A stretch of 50,333 nt of DNA from Acidimicrobiia bacterium (lineage in GTDB: Bacteria; Actinomycetota; Acidimicrobiia; Acidimicrobiales; JANYDT01): positions 1-50,333 of the forward strand of contig JANYDT010000145.1 in assembly GCA_025359845.1 (NCBI GenBank), written 5' to 3'. Position 1 is the stretch's first letter. Each line of letters starts with the position of its first letter. The notes beneath the pieces were generated by a model. It was not told where the DNA came from. It saw nothing but the letters and a program-made list of their open reading frames with translations, and ran no database searches. Of this stretch, positions 36,308-44,698 are shown piece after piece. The translations under genes were made by a program, and so were the position numbers.

Positions 36308-37330
36308 GTGACCCGAGCGGCAGCCGATCCGTCCCAACGCCCGATCTGGTCGGGCACCCGGGGACCATCTCGCGGCACACCGCCCCGAACTCCCCCATCG
36401 TTTCGCCGCACAACATCCATCGACATTCTGTTTCCGCGACCTGGTGTCCTTGAGTTACGCGGCCAGGGACGCGATCTTCTCACCACTGTGTCGTCGAGCG
36501 ACATTCTCGACACGGCCAGTTCAACGGTTGAAGTTGACCTCGACGCTCGACGGGTCATGCGTATCGAAGTCAATCCCTCGCCCACCGAAGGCGTCGACGC
36601 GCTCGTGGGCGTCAGCATCGGTTCGCAGTTCCGCCGTGTGCTCGCCGAATGCGCCTCCGACGAATTGGCGGGCGGCACCCTCCTCGCGCAACTCCTCGAC
36701 GACACACCCGTAACGGCATTGATTGCGGGGTCCTCGCTCGGTCGACAGGGGCTCTTCGCCCGCGACCCAGGAACCAAGCGGATGCCGTTGACCGATGTGT
36801 GCGCGGGGTGGCGAGCGGGAGGCCTCATGATCCGGGCCGTCGAAGAGAACGACATCGCCTACCTGGGCGAAGGACCCCTGGCTCCCTCGCTTGACAACGA
36901 ATCCGATCCGATGGCTTGGCACGGCCTTGACGAGTTGCCGGTAGGGGCAATGCGGCGCCGCCGTCGCCTCGACATCAGCCCGGCGGTTCACGGCTTCGAT
37001 TTCGATGTCGTGTTCCGCGATTCGTATATCGAACCCGACGGACGGGAGAGCGTCGTGCACGAATACGCAATCACTGGGAGAATCGACGCGATTGGTGTGG
37101 TCATTGATCTCGCCGGCATCCCCCACGTCCTACCCAGCCCTGAGTGCCCGGCCGCAGCCGCCAGTGCCCAACGAATCGTCGGCCTTCCCCTCAACCAAAT
37201 TCGAGCCCGAGTGGGAGCCGAATTTTCTGGAATATCGACCTGTACCCACCTCAATGATGCCTGCCGCTCGATCGGTGGTCTGGCGCGAGCCGTCGCCATA
37301 TTGCGCCAGCCGCTCCCGCCCAATTCGTGA
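36308..37330 (+). CDS. DUF2889-like protein, copy 1
   Basis: The 340-residue protein starts at GTG 36308, 13 bp after the SWIM gene. It has a Pro/Arg-rich N-terminus, then beta-rich sequence with FRRTTSIDILFPRPGVLELR, a central DVCAGWRAGGLMI, and a C-terminal CTHLNDACRSIGGL. The CTHL motif and overall shape match DUF2889. A paralogue with the same landmarks (FAW-type break, CTHLNDALRVL) lies at 46025-47007. DUF2889 genes often sit in aromatic or acyl-CoA catabolic regions; the biochemical role is unknown. The family call is moderate. Confidence 0.6.
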   Translation: MTRAAADPSQRPIWSGTRGPSRGTPPRTPPSFRRTTSIDILFPRPGVLELRGQGRDLLTTVSSSDILDTASSTVEVDLDARRVMRIEVNPSPTEGVDALVGVSIGSQFRRVLAECASDELAGGTLLAQLLDDTPVTALIAGSSLGRQGLFARDPGTKRMPLTDVCAGWRAGGLMIRAVEENDIAYLGEGPLAPSLDNESDPMAWHGLDELPVGAMRRRRRLDISPAVHGFDFDVVFRDSYIEPDGRESVVHEYAITGRIDAIGVVIDLAGIPHVLPSPECPAAAASAQRIVGLPLNQIRARVGAEFSGISTCTHLNDACRSIGGLARAVAILRQPLPPNS

Positions 37331-37357
37331 TACATCGAACAGGCCCTTAAGACACAT

Positions 37358-38149
37358 ATGGATCTGCACATTCGTGACAAGACCTTCTTGGTCGTAGGCG
37401 GCAGCGCGGGCATAGGTTTCGCCGCGGCCCAAGTGTTGGCCGCCGACGGCGCGACTTTGCTCGTCGTCGGACGCGACGCGGCGCGCGCCGAGGCGGCGGC
37501 GGCCGAACTGGTCGCTCTCGGAGCCACGGCGGCCAAGGGTCAAGGTATCGACACGAGCGCGGAAGGCGGCGCGGCGCGAGCGGTGGCGGCGGCCGTGGAC
37601 ACGTTCGGAAAGCTCGACGGCGTGGCCATCACCACAGGCTTGATCGGACACGAGCCAATCTCGATTTCCGACGAACGGTGGATGGAAGTGGTGCGAGACG
37701 TTCTGCTCGGCACCACCCGCGTGGTCGAAGCGGCGTTACCCCTTCTCGAGGTCGATGGAGGCACGATCGTGACGACCGCGGCATACTCGATTCGAGCCCC
37801 GGAAATTGCCCGGCTGCCGTACGCGTCGATGAAGGCAGCCGTATCGGTATTCACCAAAGGCATTGCCAAGACCTACGGGCCCAAAGGCATAAGGGCCAAC
37901 TGTGTGTGCCCCGGTGCGATCGAGACCGGTCCCCTGCACGCATTGCGGGCGCGAATCTCCGAGGAGCGGGGCATCCCCCTCGAACAAGCGCTCGAGCGGG
38001 TGATGATCGACGAGTGGCACCTCGACGTGGCGCTCGGTCGTCCGGGCCGCCCCCACGAGGTCGGCGAGCTGATCGCGTTTCTACTCTCGCCGCGAGCCGG
38101 CTATCTCACGGGGGCGCTGATCAATATCGACGGCGGCACCAACTTCTGA
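37358..38149 (+). CDS. Short-chain dehydrogenase/reductase
   Basis: The 263-residue Rossmann protein has the cofactor loop GGSAGIG (14-20), a basic/Arg residue after strand 2 (VVGRDAARAE) suggesting NADP(H), catalytic Ser near S144 and the YxxxK pair Y155/K159 (YASMK). The usual NNAG structural motif is replaced by AITTG (90-94), an odd feature. CPGAIETGPLHA and the C-terminal GALINIDGGTNF are typical. It lies 27 bp after the DUF2889 gene and 59 bp before the hydroxylase, suggesting one operon. The substrate is unknown. Confidence 0.9.
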   Translation: MDLHIRDKTFLVVGGSAGIGFAAAQVLAADGATLLVVGRDAARAEAAAAELVALGATAAKGQGIDTSAEGGAARAVAAAVDTFGKLDGVAITTGLIGHEPISISDERWMEVVRDVLLGTTRVVEAALPLLEVDGGTIVTTAAYSIRAPEIARLPYASMKAAVSVFTKGIAKTYGPKGIRANCVCPGAIETGPLHALRARISEERGIPLEQALERVMIDEWHLDVALGRPGRPHEVGELIAFLLSPRAGYLTGALINIDGGTNF

Positions 38150-38168
38150 ACGGCGGTCGCAACGAACC

Positions 38169-38198
38169 CCAACGGTTAAGGCTCACGCCAACGGTTAA
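38169..38198 (+). repeat. 11-bp direct repeat before the MhpA-like gene
   Basis: CCAACGGTTAA occurs at 38169-38179 and again at 38188-38198, a 19-bp period, ending 10 bp before the ATG at 38209. The same-face spacing is close to two helical turns, which is compatible with tandem binding sites for an activator, but the SDR gene upstream is only 59 bp away. It may also be chance duplication. Confidence 0.35.
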
Positions 38199-38208
38199 TG
38201 CGGCGGTC

Positions 38209-39840
38209 ATGGATCACGGCTTCGACACTGATGTTCTGATCGTCGGGGCGGGCCCGTGCGGCCTCGTCGCCGCCAATCTGCTGGGCACCTACGGCGGGCA
38301 CACCATCATCATCGAGCGAGACACGACGCCGCTCGACTATCCACGAGCCGTAGGTATCGACGACGAGTCGCTACGCACCTGTCAGACGATCGGCCTGATT
38401 GGAGACGTGCTCGCCGACACCGTCCAGAACACCCCGATTCGCTATTACACGTCGTGGGGCCGGTGCTTCGCCCATGTCAAACCCAGCGCGCAGCCGTTCG
38501 GGTGGCCGCGCCGCAACCTCTTCCTTCAACCCATGTTCGAAGCAACTCTTCGGCGCGGCGTCGAGCGCTACGCCAGTATCGAGACACGGTACGGACACGA
38601 CCTGACATCGTTTGATCAGGACCACGCTGGGGTGACCGCGTCGGTCACCGACGACCACGGGCAACCGACGACCATTCGAGCCAAGTTCCTCGTGGGGGCC
38701 GACGGGGGGCGCAGCACCATCCGGCGCCTGTTGAATGTCGAGATGCTGGGCCAGACGGCGCCGGTGAAATGGCTCGTCGTCGACGTCTGCGACGATCAGC
38801 TCGACGCGCCGTATTCGGATGTGTATTGCGACCCCGACCAGCCCGTCCTCATGATCCCGCTCCCCTATGGGCACCGCCGTTGGGAATTCAAACTTCAGCC
38901 CGACGACGACGAAAACGAGCAGACCGAAACGGAACGGGTGCTCGCGCTGCTGCGGGCCCAGTACCGCTCAACGCCGTTACCGACTGTGCTTCGCGCTCGT
39001 GTCTATCTTCATCACTCCCGCACTGCGGCGCGCTTCGGATTCGGACGGGTTTTTCTCGCGGGCGACGCCGCGCACATGCAGCCCCCATTTTTCGGCCAAG
39101 GCATGAACTCCGGATTACGCGACGCCACCAACCTCGCTTGGAAGCTCGCGGCGGTGGTGTCAGGAAGGGCCGAACCGTCGTTGTTGGAGACTTACGATGC
39201 CGAACGTCGGCCGCACGCGACCGAGATGGTCGAGTTCGCGACCCGCATTGGCCGCATGTACAGCCCCCGTAACCACGCCACAGAACGGGCCCGAGATCTC
39301 GGCTTTCGGGCGCTGCAGCTGCTGCCCGGCGGCAAGGAATACATCTTGCAAATGAAGTACCAGCCGATGCCGCATTACACCGAGGGCGCGGTTCGCCACG
39401 AGGGCGGCCACGGCGCAGGGGCCATTGGGCGCATGTTCATGCAACCGGATGTCGAGACGATGGAACGGCGCCGGTGCAAGCTCGACGACGCCATCGGCCC
39501 ATGGTTCGCCGTCATCGGCATCAACGTCGATCCTCGCGCCAACCTCAGCCCCGAAACGCTCGCATGGTGGCGTAGCCTCGGAGCAACGTTCGTCAAGATC
39601 GTGCGCGCCCGGTCTGGCGCCAAGCCGGTTACGGGGGCCGACTTCGTAGGCGTGGCCCATGGATTGACCGACCCCGAACTCGTTGTGCTCGAGGACGTCG
39701 ATGGGGGATTTCGCGATTGGCTCTTGGCCCGTCCAAAAGACGAAATCGTCGTGCTTCGACCCGATCGCTATGTCGCGGCCGTCTCCGATCGCAACGACTT
39801 CAACGTGGCCTCGCAAGCCCTGCGCGAGGTGCTCAGCTGA
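38209..39840 (+). CDS. FAD-dependent aromatic hydroxylase, MhpA/PheA-like
   Basis: The 543-residue flavoprotein monooxygenase has the FAD dinucleotide motif IVGAGPCGLVAANLL (11-25), the DG motif FLVGADGGRSTIRRLL (about 162) and the GD motif VFLAGDAAHMQPPFFGQGMN (about 280). Length and the C-terminal thioredoxin-like domain match the MhpA (3-(3-hydroxyphenyl)propionate 2-hydroxylase) group. It should insert one oxygen into a phenolic ring using NAD(P)H. The start is ATG 38209; the longer frame to 37678 overlaps the SDR gene. It overlaps the convergent kinase gene by 8 bp. No ring-cleavage dioxygenase is in the window. Confidence 0.88.
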   Translation: MDHGFDTDVLIVGAGPCGLVAANLLGTYGGHTIIIERDTTPLDYPRAVGIDDESLRTCQTIGLIGDVLADTVQNTPIRYYTSWGRCFAHVKPSAQPFGWPRRNLFLQPMFEATLRRGVERYASIETRYGHDLTSFDQDHAGVTASVTDDHGQPTTIRAKFLVGADGGRSTIRRLLNVEMLGQTAPVKWLVVDVCDDQLDAPYSDVYCDPDQPVLMIPLPYGHRRWEFKLQPDDDENEQTETERVLALLRAQYRSTPLPTVLRARVYLHHSRTAARFGFGRVFLAGDAAHMQPPFFGQGMNSGLRDATNLAWKLAAVVSGRAEPSLLETYDAERRPHATEMVEFATRIGRMYSPRNHATERARDLGFRALQLLPGGKEYILQMKYQPMPHYTEGAVRHEGGHGAGAIGRMFMQPDVETMERRRCKLDDAIGPWFAVIGINVDPRANLSPETLAWWRSLGATFVKIVRARSGAKPVTGADFVGVAHGLTDPELVVLEDVDGGFRDWLLARPKDEIVVLRPDRYVAAVSDRNDFNVASQALREVLS

Positions 39841-40900
39841 CGGGGCCCGACTCCGGATAGTCGCTCGACTCGGCGTAATTGGCGGCCCGGCGCATCAGCT
39901 CTGCGACCGTCGCCCCGAAGCTGAGCAGCTTCTCATCGGCGTTACCTTCGATGGCGCGCTTATAGCCCTGTTCGAGCACGATCCCGAGCTTCCAGCGGGC
40001 CAACACGATGTAGTAGTCGATGTCATCACATTGCCGGCCCGACTCCCGGGCAAAGTGCTCGACCAACTCGTCGCGTGACGGCAGGCTGCGAACGTCGACG
40101 TACGTCATGTCCACGACCTCGTCAGGCCGGTCCGGCCACGTTTGCACGACCCATCCGAGATCAAGCTTAGGGTCGCCGATCGTGCCCATCTCCCAGTCGA
40201 TGATGGCCGCCAACTTGGCCGGACTGCCGTGACGGTACATGACGTTGGCGAACTGGTAGTCGCCATGCATAATGCCGGGCACGAAGTCGAGCGGCTTGTG
40301 CCGGCGCAGCCATTCAGTGACCACATCCAACCCCGCCAAATCGCGCGTCTTCACCCGGTCATAGAACGCCATCCACCGGTCCACCTGACGTTCGTGAAAT
40401 CCGTCCGGCCGTCCGAGGTCGGCCAGGCCCTTGGCCTTCCAGTCGACTTCCGACATCCGCGCCACGCCCTCCACAAGCTGGAAGGCAAGACCGCGGCGGT
40501 CTTCGGCGTTGGTATCGAAGGGCGCGGGCCAGCCGTTGCGATGGTTCATAGGCGACCAGCCGTCGACGAAACCCATCAAATAGAACGTGCCGCCGAGCAC
40601 TGTCGGGTCGGTGCACACCGCGTACGCCTTCGTGTGCGGGACGTCGGTGCCGTCGAGTGCTTCGATGATCCGCCACTCGCGAAGGATGCCCTCGTTGCGT
40701 CCGGCGGGAGCGTCGAGCGGTGGCTTACGCAGCGCCGCGTGGAAGTCGCCCCGACGAATCTCGACGATCTCGTTCTGGCTCCCGCCCGCGATCATGCGCG
40801 TCTCGATGGGCGCGCCGGCATCGGGCAAACCGGCCGAGTCCATCCAGGCTGCCAGCCTCGCCACGTCGATCGAAACAGGGGGCTCGGGCGCTTCACTCAT
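39833..40900 (-). CDS. APH-type phosphotransferase, acyl-CoA operon member
   Basis: The 355-residue kinase-like protein carries IAGGSQNEIVEIRRGDFHAA in the N-lobe, MHGDYQFANVMYRHG as catalytic loop (H-G-D at about 214) and IIDWEMGTIGDPKLDLGW as metal-binding segment. It is related to the kinase at 16354 but clearly a separate branch. The ACAD10/11 pairing of an APH kinase with acyl-CoA dehydrogenase is echoed by the dehydrogenase gene 21 bp upstream; in animals this combination breaks down 4-hydroxy acids through a phosphorylated intermediate. That parallel is inference. It is the last gene of the seven-gene operon. Confidence 0.85.
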   Translation of the reverse strand: MSEAPEPPVSIDVARLAAWMDSAGLPDAGAPIETRMIAGGSQNEIVEIRRGDFHAALRKPPLDAPAGRNEGILREWRIIEALDGTDVPHTKAYAVCTDPTVLGGTFYLMGFVDGWSPMNHRNGWPAPFDTNAEDRRGLAFQLVEGVARMSEVDWKAKGLADLGRPDGFHERQVDRWMAFYDRVKTRDLAGLDVVTEWLRRHKPLDFVPGIMHGDYQFANVMYRHGSPAKLAAIIDWEMGTIGDPKLDLGWVVQTWPDRPDEVVDMTYVDVRSLPSRDELVEHFARESGRQCDDIDYYIVLARWKLGIVLEQGYKRAIEGNADEKLLSFGATVAELMRRAANYAESSDYPESGPVS

Positions 40901-40921
40901 TGGCTTCTCCTGGGTTCATGG

Positions 40922-42088
40922 TCACGCGAGCAACGCTTGACCGATTTGGGTTCGCATGACTTCGGATGCGCCTTCGCCGAGCCGCTTCACGCGGAGGTCG
41001 CGGAACCAGCGTTCCAGCGGCATCTCCTGCGACATGCCGAGGGCGCCGAACAGCTGGACGCACCGATCGACGATCCGAAACGCCGTCTCGGTACCCGTGA
41101 GCTTGCAGACAGAAGCGTCGGTCCGCACGTCCTTGCCGAGATCGGCATTCCAAGCGGCCTGGTACATCAACAGACGAGCCGCCCGCAGCTCGATGGCGCT
41201 GTCGGCGATCATCCATTGCACGCCTTGGCGCTTCGCCAATGGCGCACCGAAAGTCTCTCGGGTCTTGCACCATTCAATGGTCATGTCGAGCGCCATTTGG
41301 GCGATGCCGATCGGACCGGCGGTATAGGGAATACGGCTATGCACGAGGTAGTCGGTAGCGAGGCGCAACCCCTGTCCTTCGTCGCCGATCCGATTCTCCA
41401 CGGGGACTTCGACACCATCGAAATGCAGTTCGAACAGCGAGTACGAACTCATGACGCCGATCCGTCGCTTCGTAAGCCCAGGGCCATTGGCGTCGATCAC
41501 GAAGCAGCTGATGGCGCCCCGGTCGCCCAACTCTCCCGTACGGGCGTAAAGGATGCCCCACTCGGCCGTTCCGGCGTGGGTAGTCCATAGCTTGGTGCCG
41601 CTGATCACGTAGTGATCACCGTGGCGAGTGGCGCGACACTGGATGGCCCGAGCCGGATCGGATCCGCCCGATGGCTCGCTGATGGCGGTGAAGGGACGGC
41701 CGGCGCGGCCTTCCACGATGGGCCGGCCGTAGCGCTCAAACTGTTCGGGGGTGCCCTTGAACAGCACGCTCGGAGGGTTGCCCCCGAATGCGCCCAAAGC
41801 CGGGAAGAACGCCCCCATTCGACACTTAGCGGCCTCTTCGGCCACCACGCATTGACCCAGAACGCTCAATCCCGCGCCGCCGAAAGATTCGGGCGTGGCC
41901 AAGGCCCACAGACCAATTTCTCGCGCCCGGCGTTGCAAGTCGTGAAGTTGCCCTGAAGACGGTCCGGTGGCGTTGTGCTCGAGCGTGTCTTCCAATGGCG
42001 TCACTACGTCGCGCATGAACCGGCGAACGGTGTCGCGCAACATCGAGAGTTCGTCGGGCAGCTCCCACGCGCCGGTTGGGTTGGTCAC
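40922..42088 (-). CDS. Acyl-CoA dehydrogenase
   Basis: The 388-residue flavoenzyme should introduce a 2,3-double bond into an acyl-CoA. It has an N-terminal helical domain (LPDELSMLRDTVRRFMRDVV), the FAD/substrate segment GGNPPSVLFKGTPEQFERYG and FTAISEPSGGSDPARAIQCR, and the C-terminal QLFGALGMSQEMPLERWFRD-LRVKRLGEGASEVMRT. The glutamate in GEGAS is in the usual catalytic-loop position. It lies 22 bp downstream of the MaoC gene and 21 bp upstream of the kinase gene. Chain length or ring preference cannot be read. Confidence 0.92.
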   Translation of the reverse strand: MTNPTGAWELPDELSMLRDTVRRFMRDVVTPLEDTLEHNATGPSSGQLHDLQRRAREIGLWALATPESFGGAGLSVLGQCVVAEEAAKCRMGAFFPALGAFGGNPPSVLFKGTPEQFERYGRPIVEGRAGRPFTAISEPSGGSDPARAIQCRATRHGDHYVISGTKLWTTHAGTAEWGILYARTGELGDRGAISCFVIDANGPGLTKRRIGVMSSYSLFELHFDGVEVPVENRIGDEGQGLRLATDYLVHSRIPYTAGPIGIAQMALDMTIEWCKTRETFGAPLAKRQGVQWMIADSAIELRAARLLMYQAAWNADLGKDVRTDASVCKLTGTETAFRIVDRCVQLFGALGMSQEMPLERWFRDLRVKRLGEGASEVMRTQIGQALLA

Positions 42089-42110
42089 GGACCCTGCCCG
42101 GTGACTGGGT

Positions 42111-42533
42111 TCACGGATCGAGCCGCGCCGAGGCGGTGCCGCTCACGACCGGTTGGTCCTTCTGATTGACCGTCACGATCGACAGGTCAGCCATCATCAC
42201 GTCACCTTCCGAGCGGATGGCCTCGATGGTGGCCGTGGAGGTGAGGGTGTCACCGGGCCAGACCTGGTTCACAAACCGGACCCCGAAGTCGGTGACGCGT
42301 CCGTCGCCCAACCAATCAGTGAGCAGGCGGCCGGTGGCTCCCATCGTGAGCATGCCGTGGGCAAACACCGAGGGGTACCCGGCGACCTCGACGGTGTAGC
42401 GCTCGTCGCTGTGGATCGGGTTGTAGTCGCCCGACGCCCCTGCGTACATCACGATTTGGGTACGGGAAAGGTTATCGGCCACCAGCATCGTTTTGGAGTC
42501 GCCGACCTTCAGTTCTGACGCGCGCAATGCCAT
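42111..42533 (-). CDS. MaoC-like enoyl-CoA hydratase, catalytic partner
   Basis: The 140-residue hot-dog protein contains a complete hydratase-2 motif YAGASGDYNPIH (30-41) with the expected D36 and H41 pair, plus VFAHGMLTMGATGRLL. It should add water to 2-enoyl-CoA with R-stereochemistry. Only 2 bp separate it from the companion dehydratase-like gene at 42536, which lacks the catalytic histidine, so the two probably form a heteromer as in steroid side-chain hydratases. It starts at ATG 42533. Confidence 0.9.
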   Translation of the reverse strand: MALRASELKVGDSKTMLVADNLSRTQIVMYAGASGDYNPIHSDERYTVEVAGYPSVFAHGMLTMGATGRLLTDWLGDGRVTDFGVRFVNQVWPGDTLTSTATIEAIRSEGDVMMADLSIVTVNQKDQPVVSGTASARLDP

Positions 42534-42535
42534 CG

Positions 42536-43012
42536 TCAGCCTTCCGGGGTGACGGGGCGCTCGGTAATGACCCGGATCATACGCGCCGTCACGACGAGTT
42601 CACCGCCCTCGTCGAAGTAGTCGGTGATGTGCTCACTGAACACCAGCTTGCCCCCACGGTTCGACTCTTTCGACCACGTGTCACCGTCGCGAAGGGTCGC
42701 GGTCAAAACGTCACCCACGCGCAGCGGGCGGTGGTATTTGAAGTGTTGCTCTGCATGCAAGGCGCCGGTTGTTGCCCTCTCGCCCCCGCTCGAGTCACGA
42801 CCCGATCCGAACCACGCCACGCCCGGTCTCGGTCGGACGCCGTCGCCGTCGAACTGTTGCCCGGCCATCGTGAACGTAGGAGGAGCGATGAGTCCGCCCA
42901 TGCTCCGCGCGCCGTCACTCGACGGATCGAAATAGACGGGATTGGGGTCGCCGACTGCTCGCGCGAACAACATGACGTGCCCTGCTTCTACCGGAAACCG
43001 TTCGATTGCCAT
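42536..43012 (-). CDS. FAS1-like/MaoC dehydratase-domain protein, degenerate partner
   Basis: The 158-residue hot-dog protein reads LFARAVGDPNPVYFD at the place of the hydratase motif; the catalytic His of GDxNPxH is replaced by Tyr (Y27), so it is probably structural. YHRPLRVGDVLTATL and FSEHITDYFDEGG are typical of the FAS1-like dehydratase branch. The start at ATG 43012 is favoured by AAAAGGA 6 bp upstream; an ATG 8 codons earlier (43036) is possible. It neighbours the active MaoC gene by 2 bp and lies 43 bp after the amidohydrolase gene. Confidence 0.85.
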   Translation of the reverse strand: MAIERFPVEAGHVMLFARAVGDPNPVYFDPSSDGARSMGGLIAPPTFTMAGQQFDGDGVRPRPGVAWFGSGRDSSGGERATTGALHAEQHFKYHRPLRVGDVLTATLRDGDTWSKESNRGGKLVFSEHITDYFDEGGELVVTARMIRVITERPVTPEG

Positions 43013-43055
43013 TACATCCTTTTCGGGTCGGAACATCCTGTTGCGTCGGGGTTAA

Positions 43056-44183
43056 TCAGTACTCAGACCTCGGTGCGGGAGGGACATCAGGGAAAAGTTC
43101 GGCAAATGCGCCTTGGGTCATTCGGGTTCGACTCGCCGCGTCGACGTCATCGAACAGTTCGTGCAGCGTCTTCTGCGAATGCCCGAACGTGCCTTCGATG
43201 TGCGGGTAGTCGCTGCCCCAGATCACATTGTTCCAGCCCATCGCCGTCATTGCCTTCACTGCGGAACGGTCGTGTTGGAACGACGCGTAGACGTTCTCGT
43301 AGAGGTATTCGCTCGGCAGACGACGAAGCTGCGGGCGCACCATTGAACCGTGCTGACGGTAGGCCTCGTCGAGGCGATCGGCTATGAACGGACCCCACGT
43401 GGCCCCGCCCTCCGAAACCATGACCTTCACGCCCGGAAATCGATCGAACACACCACCGGCAATCATCTTGGTGACGGCGCGCTGGCCGCCATAGGTGGTC
43501 TCGACGTAATTCATCAATGCCCCGCCCGCGCCACGGAAATATCCACCGGTGTGTTGCGATGCGTCGAGCGGTTCTGTGCCTATATGGAACGCCACCACCA
43601 TGCCGGTATCGGCGCAGACCGCCCAGGCCGGGTCCCACACTGCTGAGTTGAAATTGTCGACATCGCCAGGCGGCGACACGGAGAAGAAACCCGCTTTAAA
43701 GCCCAGGGCCGAAGAACGCCGGATTTCGGCGGCGGCATCGGCCGGGTCGAGCAACGGGATGGAGGCAGTGCAGACATAGCGCGGCGAGATCGCCTGGTAA
43801 CCAATCGACCAGTTGTTGATTGCTTCCATGCCGGCTTTGAGCAGTTCGCGGTCACGAATCGACGATGACCAGATGCCAATCGAAGGGAAGATGAGTTCGG
43901 CCCAAATGCCCTCCTGGTCGAGGTCCGTGAGTCGGAGGTGCGGATCGTTCGCACCCGGCGCCCGTTCGGCCACGGTCATGCCGTTCTCGTCGGTGAGGCC
44001 ACCGGAATTCGGCATGCGACGTCGAAACTCCTGACCGTCCACGTAGATCGTCTCATGGCGACCGTCATCATCTTTGACGCTCCGCGGCATTCGCTCCGCG
44101 AGGGAAGCGGGGAGGCTCGTGGTGAAGAGGTCCTCCGGCTCGATTAGGTGTGAGTCGCCCGAATTTGCCCAGATCTTGCCCAT
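43056..44183 (-). CDS. Amidohydrolase 2-family metal-dependent hydrolase or decarboxylase
   Basis: The 375-residue TIM-barrel protein starts at ATG 44183 (MGKIWANSGDSHLIEPEDLF), where D10-S11-H12 replaces the HxH metal site of classical enzymes. AFHIGTEPLDAS carries the central His and IWGSDYPHIEGTFGHS the terminal Asp. Members are hydrolases, decarboxylases or, in steroid and aromatic pathways, ring-opening hydrolases. The frame extends to 44339 but overlaps the DUF35 gene out of frame. It lies 41 bp after DUF35. The role in this operon is unassigned. Confidence 0.87.
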   Translation of the reverse strand: MGKIWANSGDSHLIEPEDLFTTSLPASLAERMPRSVKDDDGRHETIYVDGQEFRRRMPNSGGLTDENGMTVAERAPGANDPHLRLTDLDQEGIWAELIFPSIGIWSSSIRDRELLKAGMEAINNWSIGYQAISPRYVCTASIPLLDPADAAAEIRRSSALGFKAGFFSVSPPGDVDNFNSAVWDPAWAVCADTGMVVAFHIGTEPLDASQHTGGYFRGAGGALMNYVETTYGGQRAVTKMIAGGVFDRFPGVKVMVSEGGATWGPFIADRLDEAYRQHGSMVRPQLRRLPSEYLYENVYASFQHDRSAVKAMTAMGWNNVIWGSDYPHIEGTFGHSQKTLHELFDDVDAASRTRMTQGAFAELFPDVPPAPRSEY

Positions 44184-44224
44184 AATAGTTGCGACCTTTC
44201 TCGATGTACTGATTGCCTGTGTAT

Positions 44225-44698
44225 TTACTTTTGCCGGATCGGCCGGAACCGTGGAACCGACATCTTCGACTCGCTCTCGGCGAGGTGCTCGAAGACGATC
44301 TCGACCTTGTCGCCGATCCGGAGTGCATCGACATCGCACTCAATTATGTTGACGATCATGCGGGCACCACTGCCCTGGGTACCGTCGAGTTCTACGATGC
44401 CTGAAGCGCAGGGCACCGCAAGTTGCAGACCTGGTGACAGCGGGTGGCGAACGATCGTGAACGAGTAGACCGAACCTGTGCCGGGAAGCTGGATCCACTC
44501 AATTTCGCGGGTCTGGCAGTTGAAGCAGAACGGTGTGAGAGGAATTCGAAAGGTTCCGCATTTCGTGCACTTCGGCGCCCCGAGTCGGTTGTCGAGAGCG
44601 GCGTCCCAGAACGGCTGCGTGGCCTCGTCGGCAAAGGTCTCGGTGAGGACGGCAGGGAAAACCCCCTTGGTTGTGGGTCGCATGATTGTCATACTCAT
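44225..44698 (-). CDS. DUF35 OB-fold zinc-ribbon protein (thiolase partner)
   Basis: The 157-residue protein has an N-terminal zinc ribbon with C44, C47, C58 and C61 (KCTKCGTF, FCFNCQ) and a C-terminal OB fold (GTGSVYSFTIVRHPLSPGLQ, GASGIVELDG-like segment and IGDKVEIVFEHL). This DUF35 architecture is the standard partner of atypical thiolases: it forms the substrate-binding half of HMG-CoA synthase/thiolase complexes in archaea and the ChsH2 tail with Ltp2 in steroid degraders. Its ATG overlaps the thiolase stop as ATGA, indicating tight stoichiometry. Confidence 0.9.
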   Translation of the reverse strand: MSMTIMRPTTKGVFPAVLTETFADEATQPFWDAALDNRLGAPKCTKCGTFRIPLTPFCFNCQTREIEWIQLPGTGSVYSFTIVRHPLSPGLQLAVPCASGIVELDGTQGSGARMIVNIIECDVDALRIGDKVEIVFEHLAESESKMSVPRFRPIRQK

